From the NCBI RefSeq assembly GCF_000763375.1, contig NZ_JPSY01000001.1, forward strand, positions 2,108,001 to 2,172,000: 64,000 nucleotides of DNA, written 5' to 3'. The notes beneath the pieces were generated by a model. That model ran no database searches. It saw nothing but the letters and a program-made list of their open reading frames with translations, and had not been told where the DNA came from. Source of the DNA: Microbacterium profundi. Lineage in GTDB: Bacteria > Actinomycetota > Actinomycetes > Actinomycetales > Microbacteriaceae. Position 1 is the stretch's first letter, and every line of letters starts with the position of its first letter. The position numbers and the translations under genes were made by a program. This document shows, piece after piece, positions 53,863 to 62,639 of this stretch.

Positions 53863-54455
53863 CAGCATCCGCTCGAATTCTCATCGTCGGGCCCCAGGGC
53901 TCAGGCAAGGGCACGCAGGGCGTGCGCATCGCAGAGGCGTTCGATGTCCCGGTGGTCTCCACCGGTGACATCTTCCGTGCGAACATCAAGGGCGGCACCA
54001 CCCTCGGAGCGCAGGTCAGCGAGATCACCGCTCGCGGCGACCTCGTGCCGGATGAGCTGACGAGCGAGATCGTGCGCGATCGGCTTTCCCAGGACGACGC
54101 GGCGTCGGGCTTCGTGCTCGACGGCTACCCGCGCAACGCCGTGCAGGTCGGTCACCTCGACACGTTCCTCGGCGACCGCGGCGAGTCGCTGGATGCGGTC
54201 ATCCTGCTGGATGTCCCCCGCGAGGAGAGCATCGGACGCCTGCAGCTGCGCGCGCACGAGCAGGGCCGGGCGGATGACACCGTCGAAGGCATCGCGCACC
54301 GCCTGGACATCTACGAGAAGGAGACGGCTCCGATCCTCGACGTGTACGGCGAGCGAGGCATCGTCGACCGGATCGACGGTGTCGGATCGCTCGACGAGAT
54401 CACGGAGCGCATCTTCGCTGCACTGGCCGCCCGCGGCCTCGCCGTCGCCGCCTGA
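53859..54455 (+). CDS. adk: adenylate kinase
   Basis: 198 aa from a TTG that overlaps the SecY stop. P-loop ILIVGPQGSGKGTQGVRIAE, STGDIFRANI, and LDGYPRNAVQVGHLDTFL. The lid is the short form without zinc Cys. Catalyses 2 ADP to ATP plus AMP. Placement secY-adk-map is standard. Confidence 0.95.
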   Translation: MTASARILIVGPQGSGKGTQGVRIAEAFDVPVVSTGDIFRANIKGGTTLGAQVSEITARGDLVPDELTSEIVRDRLSQDDAASGFVLDGYPRNAVQVGHLDTFLGDRGESLDAVILLDVPREESIGRLQLRAHEQGRADDTVEGIAHRLDIYEKETAPILDVYGERGIVDRIDGVGSLDEITERIFAALAARGLAVAA

Positions 54456-54468
54456 TCGCCTGACCGCC

Positions 54469-55317
54469 ATGTTCCGCCGATCCATCTACAAGACGCCTGC
54501 GCAGCTGCAGGCCATGGTCGAGCCGGGGCTCATCACCGCTGCGGCGCTCGACGCCGTACGGCCGTTGATTCGGGCGGGTGTCACGACGCTCGAGCTCGAC
54601 ACGATCGCGAACCGCACCATCCGTGCGCGCGGGGCGGAGTCGAACTTCCAGCTGGTGCGCGGGTACCACCACACGGTCTGCGTGTCGGTGAATCACGAGG
54701 TGGTGCACGGCATCCCCGGTGATCGCGTGCTGCAGGCCGGCGACATCGTGTCGGTCGACTGCGGAGCGCAGTTCCAGGGCTGGAACGGCGACAGCGCCAT
54801 CACGGTGGTCGTTCCGGATGAGACCCGTCCCTCCCTGGTCGCGATGCGCGAGGAGCTGTCGCGCGTGACCGAGGGGTCGATGTGGGCGGGCATCGCAGCC
54901 ATGGCGACCGCCGGGAGCATCGGCGAGATCGGCGCGGCCATCCAGGGGTACATCGAGGCGCAGGGCGACTCGGAGGTCTCGGGGGAGACCTACGGCATCC
55001 TGCGCGAGTACGTCGGCCACGGCATCGGACGCAAGATGCACGAGGCGCCGAGCGTCTTCAACTACCGCACGCCCGACCCCGGACCGGACGTCAAGCCCGG
55101 ACTGGTGCTGGCGATCGAGCCCATGGTCACAGCCGGCGGCGAGGCGACGTACATCGAGGATGACGACTGGACCGTCTCGACCGTCGACGGCAGTGACGGC
55201 TCCCACTGGGAGCACAGCGTCGCCCGCCACGCGGACGGCATCTGGGTGCTGACGGCGCCCGACGGCGGTGCAGCCGGCCTCGCCCCCTTCGGCGTGACCC
55301 CCACGCCCCTGGCGTAG
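54469..55317 (+). CDS. map: type I methionine aminopeptidase
   Basis: 282 aa. Metal ligands lie in SVDCGAQFQGWNGDSAI (two Asp), GHGIGRKMHEAPSV (His) and the later AIEPMVTAGG and GSHWEHSVA (Glu). SVNHEVVHGIPGD is also conserved. Removes N-terminal Met from new proteins. Last gene of the spc block before the accessory ORF. Confidence 0.97.
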   Translation: MFRRSIYKTPAQLQAMVEPGLITAAALDAVRPLIRAGVTTLELDTIANRTIRARGAESNFQLVRGYHHTVCVSVNHEVVHGIPGDRVLQAGDIVSVDCGAQFQGWNGDSAITVVVPDETRPSLVAMREELSRVTEGSMWAGIAAMATAGSIGEIGAAIQGYIEAQGDSEVSGETYGILREYVGHGIGRKMHEAPSVFNYRTPDPGPDVKPGLVLAIEPMVTAGGEATYIEDDDWTVSTVDGSDGSHWEHSVARHADGIWVLTAPDGGAAGLAPFGVTPTPLA

Positions 55318-55345
55318 CCCCCGCCCCGCCCGGGACGATTTCGCC

Positions 55346-55391
55346 GAGACCGAGTTGGCGGCGCGAAACCGAGCCGCGTGAACTCGGTCTC
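55346..55391. repeat. GAGACCGA-type inverted repeat, left of accessory ORF
   Basis: GAGACCGAGTT (55346-55356) and AACTCGGTCTC (55381-55391) are exact complements; a further ACTCGGTTTCG follows at 55400-55411. Same family as 32096-32136 and 56533-56563. Confidence 0.8.
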
Positions 55392-55492
55392 ACACTGAAG
55401 ACTCGGTTTCGTGGGCGAACTCGGCGCGAGTAACTCTGCCTGCACGCAATCGCAGGCGGGCGAGTTGTGCAGAGGTGCTGGGTTGGCGGCCA

Positions 55493-56536
55493 ATGGCAGG
55501 GATGCCGCGCATCCAAGCTGTGCGCATGGCATACACGCTGTCCGGTCGTGCACAACTACTCTCCCCGCTGCCGCTCTACACCCGTGAAGACGCGAGGATG
55601 CTCGGTCTTCGACTGGAGGCGCCGCGGTGGCATCGCGTACGCAAGGGCGTTCACGTCGACAAGAAGCAGTACCTGGCGCTCAACGACTGGCAGAAGTACG
55701 CGGTCTGCGTGCACGCGTACCTTCGCCTCCATCCGGATGCCATCCTCTGCCTGGAGTCGGCGGGAGTGATCCACGGTCTTCCGCAGTTCGGCGAGGGCAG
55801 GTTCATCCATGTCTATGACCCGCGGGCCATGGCATCGCAGCGTTACGGCGATATCAGGGTGCACACCAGCCGAGACCCACGCCGGGTGGTTCGGATCGGT
55901 GCCACCCTTGTCACATCGCTGCTCGACACCGTGGTCGACCTGGCGCGGGTGATGAACCCCGCGGATGCTCTGGCCGTCGCCGATGCGTCGATCTCGGCCG
56001 TTCAGGGCGGATCGCTGCGTCTGGATGCTCTGATCGAACGCGGCCGCGAGCTCGAGGATCCGCGTGGCCGCGCAAGGATGCGGTGGGTCTGGGGTCACGC
56101 GAATGCATTGTCCGAGTCGCCCGCGGAGAGCATCAGCCGCGCTGTCATCATGTGGAGCGGGTATGAGATGCCCGAACTGCAGCGCGAATTCCGCTATGAG
56201 GGTCATGTCGACCGCTGCGACTTCTACTTCCGGTCGAACGGTGCGATCGGCGAAGCTGACGGATGGGGCAAGTACGAACTTGACGACCCGGCCGAGGCCG
56301 CCCGGCGTCTCAGGGACGAGAAGCGTCGGGAAGACAGGCTGCGTCGCCATCAGCATCCAATGGGCCGCTGGGATCTTGGCGACGCCTGGAAGGTGAGTCC
56401 GCTCCGTGCCGCGCTGGACGGCGCAGGCGTGCGCATGGTTCGGCCGCCGGTGCCAGCGATGCTCGCCACGCTCAGGGTTCGGTCGCGGGCAAAGCCATGG
56501 CGTTCTGCGACGCGCGAGACCGACCCAGCGGAATGA
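55493..56536 (+). CDS. AbiEi-like/DUF559-like accessory protein, start uncertain
   Basis: About 347 aa. The N-terminal part (PLYTREDARMLGLRLEAPRWHRVRKGVHV) resembles the winged-helix domain of AbiEi-type antitoxin proteins; the C-terminal part (GHVDRCDFYF, IGEADGWGKYE and LRDEKRREDRLRRHQH) resembles the DUF559/Vsr-like nuclease fold with acidic residues and a Lys in nuclease-like spacing. No partner toxin is beside it. Candidate starts are GTG 55475 and ATGs 55493, 55502 and 55526, none with a good ribosome-binding site. It lies between two inverted repeats, and its stop is inside the right one, which suggests an insertion into the ribosomal cluster. Confidence 0.65.
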   Translation: MAGMPRIQAVRMAYTLSGRAQLLSPLPLYTREDARMLGLRLEAPRWHRVRKGVHVDKKQYLALNDWQKYAVCVHAYLRLHPDAILCLESAGVIHGLPQFGEGRFIHVYDPRAMASQRYGDIRVHTSRDPRRVVRIGATLVTSLLDTVVDLARVMNPADALAVADASISAVQGGSLRLDALIERGRELEDPRGRARMRWVWGHANALSESPAESISRAVIMWSGYEMPELQREFRYEGHVDRCDFYFRSNGAIGEADGWGKYELDDPAEAARRLRDEKRREDRLRRHQHPMGRWDLGDAWKVSPLRAALDGAGVRMVRPPVPAMLATLRVRSRAKPWRSATRETDPAE

Positions 56537-56563
56537 GACCGATGTGGGCCGGCTCGGTCTCAT
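56533..56563. repeat. GAGACCGA-type inverted repeat, right of accessory ORF
   Basis: ATGAGACCGA (56533-56542) and TCGGTCTCAT (56554-56563) are exact complements, flanked by GAGACCGA at 56515 and TCGGTCTCG at 56573. The stop codon of the accessory ORF is inside the first arm. Confidence 0.8.
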
Positions 56564-56730
56564 GCCGCGAACTCGGTCTCGTCGCTGGGTGGGCTGGGCG
56601 GGGAGGCGAGGTGAGGGGTGGGGGGAGGGGGCGCTCACAACGGGTGCATAGACTTTGCAGGGACGATAGAAGCGTCCCCCACAGCATTTTTCCGCGCCCG
56701 TGGCATCCAGCACCAGGAGAACGAACAGCA

Positions 56731-57393
56731 ATGGCAGCAGCAAAGAGCAACACCAACTGGTTCGCGATCGGCATCTCGATCGCGGTCGTCGTCGTTCTCG
56801 TGGCGCTCGGCGCACTCGTGGTCATCCTCAACAACCAGGCCAATGACCCAGGCACCGCGCCGCAGAGTGCGATCGTCAACGAGGAGACCGGGGCCATCGT
56901 ATTCGGCGACGGCGAGGACACCGTCGACACGTACGTCGACTTCATGTGCCCGATCTGCGGCGACTTCGAGCAGTCGTACGGCGAGCAGCTGCAGACGGCG
57001 GCGGCCAACGGCGACATCACGCTGAACATCCACCCCGTGTCGATCCTGAACCGGCTGTCGCAGAACACCGAGTTCTCCACCCGCGCCGGCAGCGCGATGT
57101 ACTGCGTCGCCGCAGAAGCCCCTGACTCCACACTGGACTTCTTCAACTCGATGTTCGCGAACCAGCCTGAAGAGAACTCGGCAGGCCTCTCTGACGACGA
57201 GCTCGCCGCTCTGGCCGAAGAAGCCGGAGCAGGCGCCGCGGCCGAGTGCATCGCCGACGGCACCTACATGGACTTCGTCGATGCGCAGACGAACGCCCAC
57301 GACATCCAGGGCACGCCGACCGTCGAGGTCAACGGCAAGCGCCTCGACCTGCAGGCGGGCGAGATCACCGAGATGGAGAAGCTGCTCGGCTGA
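56731..57393 (+). CDS. DsbA-family membrane-anchored thiol-disulfide oxidoreductase
   Basis: 220 aa. One N-terminal transmembrane anchor (FAIGISIAVVVVLVALGALV), then a thioredoxin fold with active-site CPIC in DFMCPICGDFEQSY and the cis-Pro loop IQGTPTVEVNG. Expected to act outside the membrane on disulfides of exported proteins. It is monocistronic, between the accessory ORF and infA; TAGACT at 56648 may be its -10. Confidence 0.88.
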   Translation: MAAAKSNTNWFAIGISIAVVVVLVALGALVVILNNQANDPGTAPQSAIVNEETGAIVFGDGEDTVDTYVDFMCPICGDFEQSYGEQLQTAAANGDITLNIHPVSILNRLSQNTEFSTRAGSAMYCVAAEAPDSTLDFFNSMFANQPEENSAGLSDDELAALAEEAGAGAAAECIADGTYMDFVDAQTNAHDIQGTPTVEVNGKRLDLQAGEITEMEKLLG

Positions 57394-57417
57394 GATCCGC
57401 CCCCCACGCAGCTCAAG

Positions 57418-57446
57418 TTGCCGGATCGCATCCGGATCGATAAGAT
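57418..57446 (+). promoter_or_regulatory. promoter of infA and the alpha operon
   Basis: TTGCCG (57418-57423) and TAAGAT (57441-57446) are separated by 17 bp, about 100 nt before the infA start. Confidence 0.65.
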
Positions 57447-57550
57447 AGACCGTTGGTGCCTTGCGCCGTGCCTCGGCATGTCCGTCCGGTGCGTCACCAC
57501 ATCACTCATCCACCGCAGATCGACCGGTCTGCAGAAGCGTCAGCGAGGCT

Positions 57551-57772
57551 ATGGCTAAGAAAGACGGTGTCATCGAGATCGAGGGCGTGATCTCCGAGGC
57601 TCTGCCCAACGCGATGTTCCGCGTTGAGCTCAGCAACGGGCACAAGGTCCTTGCAACGATCTCCGGAAAGATGCGGCAGAACTACATCCGCATCATCCCC
57701 GAAGACCGCGTGGTCGTGGAGCTCAGCCCCTACGACCTGACTCGCGGCCGTATCGTCTACCGCTACCGCTGA
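57551..57772 (+). CDS. infA: translation initiation factor IF-1
   Basis: 73 aa, exact length. [20 protein letters not shown] and the S1-like end [12 protein letters not shown]. Binds the 30S A site during initiation. ATG 57551 chosen because upstream in-frame codons run into the promoter. Confidence 0.98.
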   Translation: MAKKDGVIEIEGVISEALPNAMFRVELSNGHKVLATISGKMRQNYIRIIPEDRVVVELSPYDLTRGRIVYRYR

Positions 57773-57831
57773 TCGGTCGAGAAGTAACGGCGCGCCACCG
57801 GGCGTGCACGAAGACAGCGAACAGGAACACA

Positions 57832-57948
57832 ATGAAGGTCAACCCCAGCGTCAAGCCCATGTGCGATCACTGCAAGGTGATCCGCCGTCACGGCCGCGTC
57901 ATGGTCATCTGCAAGAGCAACCCGCGCCACAAACAGCGCCAGGGCTGA
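57832..57948 (+). CDS. rpmJ: 50S ribosomal protein L36
   Basis: 38 aa. [20 protein letters not shown] and [14 protein letters not shown]. The zinc ligands are kept as C-x2-C-x12-C-x4-H, so this is the zinc-binding (C+) form. Too short for many ORF callers. ACAGGAAC precedes the ATG. Confidence 0.97.
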   Translation: MKVNPSVKPMCDHCKVIRRHGRVMVICKSNPRHKQRQG

Positions 57949-58005
57949 TCTCCGGATCCGACTCACAACTGAACACATAAAGGCAGGATCAAGACGCTTC
58001 GACGG

Positions 58006-58025
58006 CCCTTCGACAAGCTCAGGGA
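58006..58025. repeat. REP-like repeat between rpmJ and rpsM
   Basis: CCCTTCGACAAGCTCAGGGA differs by one base from the copy after rpsG (37941-37960). Here only one arm is present, within a 155-bp gap. Confidence 0.8.
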
Positions 58026-58103
58026 CCGAACAAGCTGACACCTCGGGAGAGAGGCCCGGGTCCACATCCTGCTCCACACCTCTACACATCCCAGGAGAAC
58101 CGC

Positions 58104-58478
58104 ATGGCACGTCTTGCCGGCGTTGACATCCCGCGCGACAAGCGCGTGGTGATCGCCCTTACCTACATCTACGGCATCGGCCGTACCCGCTCCGTCGAGA
58201 TCCTCAAGGCGACCGAGATCGACGAGTCGATCCGCGTCAAGGACCTCAGCGACGAGCAGCTGATCACGCTTCGCGATCACATCGAAGGCAACTACAAGGT
58301 GGAGGGTGACCTGCGCCGCGAGGTCACCGCCGACATCCGCCGCAAGGTCGAGATCGGCTCGTACGAGGGCATCCGCCACCGTCGTGGCCTGCCGGTGCGC
58401 GGTCAGCGCACCAAGACCAACGCCCGTACCCGCAAGGGCCCGAAGCGCACCGTCGCCGGCAAGAAGAAGGCCCGCTAA
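58104..58478 (+). CDS. rpsM: 30S ribosomal protein S13
   Basis: 124 aa. [20 protein letters not shown] and the basic end [20 protein letters not shown]. Contacts tRNA from the 30S head. CAGGAGAA upstream of the ATG. Confidence 0.98.
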   Translation: MARLAGVDIPRDKRVVIALTYIYGIGRTRSVEILKATEIDESIRVKDLSDEQLITLRDHIEGNYKVEGDLRREVTADIRRKVEIGSYEGIRHRRGLPVRGQRTKTNARTRKGPKRTVAGKKKAR

Positions 58479-58508
58479 GCAGCGGCCAGGGAATAGGAGA
58501 ACACTTTC

Positions 58509-58907
58509 ATGGCTGCACCCAAGGCCGCCGCGCGCAAGCCGCGCCGCAAGGAAAAGAAGAACATCGCGCTGGGCCAGGCCCACATCAAGTCGACGTTCAA
58601 CAACACGATCGTCTCGATCACCGACCCGTCCGGCGCTGTCATCAGCTGGGCATCGTCCGGTGGAGTGGGCTTCAAGGGCTCGCGCAAGTCGACCCCGTAC
58701 GCCGCAGGCATGGCCGCAGAGTCGGCCGCCCGCCAGGCGCAGGAGCACGGCGTCAAGAAGGTCGACGTCTTCGTGAAGGGTCCGGGCTCCGGCCGCGAAA
58801 CCGCGATCCGCTCGCTCACGGCCGCAGGCCTCGAGGTCGGTTCGATCCAGGACGTCACCCCGCAGGCGCACAACGGTTGCCGCCCGCCGAAGCGCCGTCG
58901 CGTCTGA
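58509..58907 (+). CDS. rpsK: 30S ribosomal protein S11
   Basis: 132 aa. [20 protein letters not shown] and the C-terminal [20 protein letters not shown]. Lines the mRNA exit on the platform. rpsD, present between rpsK and rpoA in many bacteria, is absent here, as is usual for this group. Confidence 0.98.
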   Translation: MAAPKAAARKPRRKEKKNIALGQAHIKSTFNNTIVSITDPSGAVISWASSGGVGFKGSRKSTPYAAGMAAESAARQAQEHGVKKVDVFVKGPGSGRETAIRSLTAAGLEVGSIQDVTPQAHNGCRPPKRRRV

Positions 58908-58916
58908 TCCGGTTGC

Positions 58917-58944
58917 TGCGAGGGATGCTTCGGCATCCCTCGCA
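58917..58944 (+). terminator. TTCG hairpin between rpsK and rpoA
   Basis: TGCGAGGGATGC and GCATCCCTCGCA form a perfect 12-bp stem with a TTCG tetraloop. No T run follows, so partial termination or RNA processing is likely; rpoA then has a 90-nt leader containing CACATG...CATGTG (58994-59017). Confidence 0.75.
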
Positions 58945-59034
58945 CAGCCCGTTCGCGGGCACCTGACTTCAAAAACTCAACACCTCACCCCACCACATGT
59001 CATATAGCGGGCATGTGATCGAAAGGAACACAGA

Positions 59035-60024
59035 GTGCTCATTGCACAGCGTCCCACACTGACCGAGGAAAAGATCGCCGAGGACCGCAGCCGATTCATC
59101 ATCGAGCCGCTCGAGCCCGGCTTCGGCTACACCATCGGAAACGCACTGCGTCGCAGCCTTCTCTCGTCGATCCCCGGCGCTGCTGTCACCAGCATCCGCC
59201 TCGACGGCGTGCTGCACGAGTTCAGCACCATCCCCGGCGTGAAGGAGGATGTCACCGAGATCATCCTCAACATCAAGCAGCTCGTCGTCTCGTCGGAGCG
59301 CGACGAGCCGATCACGGCGTACCTGCGCAAGACCGGTGCCGGTGAAGTGACCGCCGCTGACATCTCGGCTCCGGCCGGTGTCGAGGTCCACAACCCCGAG
59401 CTCGTCATCGCCACGCTCAACGACACCGCGAAGTTCGAGCTCGAGCTCACGATCGAGCGTGGCCGCGGCTACGTGTCGGCGACCCAGAACCGCAACGAGT
59501 ACGCCGAGGCCGGGCAGATCCCCGTCGACTCGATCTACTCGCCCGTTCTCAAGGTCAGCTACCGCGTCGAGGCGACTCGTGCCGGTGAGCGCACCGACTT
59601 CGACAAGCTGATCCTCGACGTCGAGACGAAGAACAGCATGCTTCCGCGTGACGCCGTCGCGTCGGCAGCGAAGACCCTGACCGAGCTGTTCGGTCTGGCT
59701 CGCGAGCTGAACGTCGAGGCCGAGGGCATCGAGATCGGTCCGGCACCTGTTGAGCCCGTGCTCTCCAGCGAACTGTCGATGCCGATCGAGGACCTCGACC
59801 TGTCGGTCCGCTCGTACAACTGCCTCAAGCGCGAGGGCATCAACACGGTGTCCGAGCTCGTGGCACTGTCCGAGACGCAGCTCATGAACATCCGCAACTT
59901 CGGCCAGAAGTCGGTCGACGAGGTGCGCGACAAGCTCATCTCGCTCGGTCTGTCGCTCAAGGATTCGGTGCCCGGTTTCGACGGCGCCCACTTCTACGGC
60001 GCAGGCGAAGACGAGTCCTTCTGA
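59035..60024 (+). CDS. rpoA: DNA-directed RNA polymerase subunit alpha
   Basis: 329 aa from GTG 59035 with AAAGGAA upstream. N-terminal dimerisation domain ([20 protein letters not shown]) and C-terminal domain ([20 protein letters not shown], then [15 protein letters not shown]) that binds UP elements and activators. Ends with an acidic tail. Confidence 0.99.
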   Translation: MLIAQRPTLTEEKIAEDRSRFIIEPLEPGFGYTIGNALRRSLLSSIPGAAVTSIRLDGVLHEFSTIPGVKEDVTEIILNIKQLVVSSERDEPITAYLRKTGAGEVTAADISAPAGVEVHNPELVIATLNDTAKFELELTIERGRGYVSATQNRNEYAEAGQIPVDSIYSPVLKVSYRVEATRAGERTDFDKLILDVETKNSMLPRDAVASAAKTLTELFGLARELNVEAEGIEIGPAPVEPVLSSELSMPIEDLDLSVRSYNCLKREGINTVSELVALSETQLMNIRNFGQKSVDEVRDKLISLGLSLKDSVPGFDGAHFYGAGEDESF

Positions 60025-60058
60025 CCTTCCCGAAATTCTGACCAGGAGTTAGATCAAT

Positions 60059-60772
60059 ATGCCTAAGCCCACAAAGGGTCCCCGCCTCGGAGGCGGCCCC
60101 GCCCACGAGCGTCTGCTGCTTGCCAACCTTGCCGCGGCCCTCTACACCCACAAGTCGATCAAGACGACCGAGACCAAGGCCAGGCGCCTTCGTCCGCTCG
60201 CTGAGCGCCTGATCACGTTCGCCAAGCGCGGCGACCTGCACGCCCGTCGCCGGGTGCTGTCGATCATCGGCGACAAGCAGGTCGTTCACACCCTCTTCAC
60301 CGAGATCGCACCGCTGGTCGCCGACCGTGAGGGCGGCTACACCCGCATCACGAAGGTCGGAAACCGCAAGGGCGACAACGCCCCCATGGCAGTGATCGAG
60401 CTCGTCCTCGAGCCCGTCACTCCGAAGAAGAAGGCGACCGCCAAGGCTGAGCCGAAGGCCGAGAAGGCTCCCAAGGCCGAAGAGACCCCGAAGGCCGATG
60501 ACGCTGCCGCCGCCGGTGCCGAGTCGCAGGAGGAGGGCGCAGCCGCTGAGACTGCCGCCGCCGCTGCACTCGTCGACGGTGGCTTCGGTGCCGACTCCGC
60601 CGCTCCGAACGAGGACGGCTCCGCACCTGAGGGCTTCGACATCAAGGGCAACAAGGACTCGATGAAGTTCCACCGTCCCGACGGTCAGTGGTACGACGCG
60701 ACGGTCGCCGAGGTCTGGTTCCGCACCGCCGAGGCTGCTGAGGCCGCAGGATTCGTCGAGGCAGGCAAGTAA
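60059..60772 (+). CDS. rplQ: 50S ribosomal protein L17 with C-terminal extra domain
   Basis: 237 aa, about twice the usual 115-130. The L17 core is [20 protein letters not shown] through [12 protein letters not shown] (residues 1-119). A Lys/Ala/Glu linker ([20 protein letters not shown]) follows, then a compact end [41 protein letters not shown]. That end resembles the short actinobacterial domain called sunset, found appended to other proteins; I am moderately sure of that match. Function of the domain is unknown. Confidence 0.95.
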   Translation: MPKPTKGPRLGGGPAHERLLLANLAAALYTHKSIKTTETKARRLRPLAERLITFAKRGDLHARRRVLSIIGDKQVVHTLFTEIAPLVADREGGYTRITKVGNRKGDNAPMAVIELVLEPVTPKKKATAKAEPKAEKAPKAEETPKADDAAAAGAESQEEGAAAETAAAAALVDGGFGADSAAPNEDGSAPEGFDIKGNKDSMKFHRPDGQWYDATVAEVWFRTAEAAEAAGFVEAGK

Positions 60773-60797
60773 CACGCCGCCCCGGAATTCTTCCGCA

Positions 60798-60838
60798 GAG
60801 AAGGCCCGCCATCCCGTTCAGGGAAGGCGGGCCTTCTC
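60798..60838 (+). terminator. alpha operon terminator
   Basis: GAGAAGGCCCGCC (60798-60810) pairs with GGCGGGCCTTCTC (60826-60838); inside the loop TCCC and GGGA can also pair. It follows rplQ by 25 bp and ends the ribosomal block. Confidence 0.85.
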
Positions 60839-60917
60839 GCGCTGCGACATCGGCCGGATGCCGGTCGGCTGGATGCCGGATGCCAGATGCCGGCAGCGCG
60901 CGCGATAGTCTGACGTG

Positions 60918-61724
60918 GTGCCCGGAACCTCTGAAGAACTCGCTCCACGAATCCGCGGCCCCCGTGCCTATGTGACCTTCGTCGCCATCGGCCTTCTCGC
61001 CGGCCTTCTGTCCGGGCTCTTCGGCGTCGGGGGCGGGACGGTCATCGTTCCGCTGCTCGTGCTGCTGCTGAGCTTCGACCAGCGGCTCGGCGCCGGCACC
61101 TCACTCGCAGCCATTGTTCCGACTGCGAGCATCGGAGTGATCTCTTACGCCGCATCCGGATCCGTGGCCTGGATTCCCGCCCTCATCCTCGCCGCGGGCG
61201 CCGTGATCGGCGCTCAGATCGGCACACGGCTGCTGCCCCGCATCTCCCAGAGCGCGCTGCGCTGGGGCTTCGTCGGCTTCCTCGTGCTGGTCATCATCAG
61301 CCTGTTCCTCGTCATCCCCTCGCGGGCAGCCGTCTTCGAACTCGGCTGGCTGAACGGCGCAGGACTCGCTGTCGTCGGCGTGCTCACCGGGATCATCGCC
61401 GGCCTCATCGGCGTCGGCGGCGGCGTGATCGTCGTCCCCGTGCTCATGCTCGTGTTCGGCACGAGCGATCTCGAGGCGAAGGGCACCTCGCTGCTCATGA
61501 TGATCCCCACCGCGATCTCCGGCACGATCGGCAACCTCCGCCACCGCAACGTCGACCTGCTCGCAGCCGGCGTCGTCGGCGTCTCGGCGTGTACCACGAC
61601 CGCGCTCGGCGCGTGGCTTGCGACGCTGATCGACCCGTTCCTCGGTAACATGCTGTTCGCGGCATACCTCGTGGTGATCGCCGTGCAGATGGCGGTCAAG
61701 GCCCTCCGATCGCGGCGGCGCTGA
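60918..61724 (+). CDS. TSUP (TauE/SafE) family membrane transporter
   Basis: 268 aa with about eight helices in two similar halves, each with the glycine-rich signature (GLLAGLLSGLFGVGGGTVIV and GVLTGIIAGLIGVGGGVIVV). The family exports or imports sulfite, sulfoacetate and related anions; the substrate is not predictable. GTG 60918 lies six bases after TAGTCT (60906-60911), the leaderless pattern; GTG 60915 would be too close. Confidence 0.9.
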   Translation: MPGTSEELAPRIRGPRAYVTFVAIGLLAGLLSGLFGVGGGTVIVPLLVLLLSFDQRLGAGTSLAAIVPTASIGVISYAASGSVAWIPALILAAGAVIGAQIGTRLLPRISQSALRWGFVGFLVLVIISLFLVIPSRAAVFELGWLNGAGLAVVGVLTGIIAGLIGVGGGVIVVPVLMLVFGTSDLEAKGTSLLMMIPTAISGTIGNLRHRNVDLLAAGVVGVSACTTTALGAWLATLIDPFLGNMLFAAYLVVIAVQMAVKALRSRRR

Positions 61725-61769
61725 CTGCAGCAGTGCCGGGCCGCGGGTTCCGGTCGGTAGAATCGGACC

Positions 61770-62231
61770 GTGCCTGTGAACTCCGAACTGGTCGGCCGCG
61801 AATTCCCGCCGACCCCGCCCTATCTGGTCGGTCGCGAGAAGGTGCGCGAGTTCGCGCGCGCCGTCTTCGCCGATGCCTCGCTGCACACCGACGTCGACGC
61901 GGCACGCGCGCTCGGCTACGCCGACGTGGTGGCTCCGCCGACGTTCGCGATGGTCATCCAGGATCAGACTCTGCAGCAGCTGCTGGCAGAGCCGGACTCC
62001 GGGATCGAGCTGGCGCGCATCATCCACGCCGAGCAGCGCTTCGCCTACACGCGGCCGATCGTCGCGGGCGATGAGCTTTCCGGGCGCCTCAAGGTCACCG
62101 GCATCCGAATGATGGCCGGCAACGCGATGATCACCAGCGAAGCGGAGATCACGGATGCTGCCGGCGAGCACGTCGTCACGGCGACGAGTGTGCTGCTGGT
62201 CGGTTCGGACGAGAGCGAGGACGCAGCGTGA
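61770..62231 (+). CDS. MaoC-family N-terminal dehydratase (HadA-like)
   Basis: 153 aa hot-dog protein: GREFPPTPPYLVGREKVREF, DAARALGYADVVAPPTFAMV and HAEQRFAYTRPIVAGDELSG. It matches the HadA subunit of (3R)-hydroxyacyl dehydratases, which lacks the catalytic His and works with HadB. GTG start six bases after TAGAAT (leaderless). Overlaps the next gene by GTGA. Confidence 0.88.
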   Translation: MPVNSELVGREFPPTPPYLVGREKVREFARAVFADASLHTDVDAARALGYADVVAPPTFAMVIQDQTLQQLLAEPDSGIELARIIHAEQRFAYTRPIVAGDELSGRLKVTGIRMMAGNAMITSEAEITDAAGEHVVTATSVLLVGSDESEDAA

Positions 62232-62626
62232 GCTACACCATCGGAGACGTCATCGCCGAGCGCACCGTCCACCTCACCCGCGAGTCGCTGGTCCGTTACG
62301 CCGGGGCCTCGGGAGACTTCAACCCGATCCACTACCGTGACGACGTCGCGGCATCCGTCGGTCTGCCCGGCGTGCTCGCGCACGGCATGCTGACGATGGG
62401 CCTCGCGTCATCAGTGGTCGTGGCGGCTCTCGGCGATTCGTCGAAGATCACCGACTACGGCGTCCGGTTCACCCGCCCGGTCGTGGTCGACCCTGAGACC
62501 GGCGCCGACGTCTCGGTGCTCGCCAAGGTCGGAGCGGTCGATGAGCAGACCGTGCGCATCGACCTCACGGTGAAGCACGCCGACACGACAGTCCTCGTCA
62601 AAGCCCAGTTGCGCATCGCGCTCTGA
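62228..62626 (+). CDS. MaoC-family dehydratase (HadB-like)
   Basis: 132 aa. Hydratase-2 motif SGDFNPIHYRDDVAASVGLP with catalytic Asp and His, and GVLAHGMLTMGLASSVV. It forms the active subunit with the preceding HadA-like protein, acting on (3R)-hydroxyacyl thioesters. These bacteria lack mycolic acids, so a role in another fatty-acid pathway is likely. Confidence 0.9.
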   Translation: MSYTIGDVIAERTVHLTRESLVRYAGASGDFNPIHYRDDVAASVGLPGVLAHGMLTMGLASSVVVAALGDSSKITDYGVRFTRPVVVDPETGADVSVLAKVGAVDEQTVRIDLTVKHADTTVLVKAQLRIAL

Positions 62627-62639
62627 CGCGCGGGACGAC

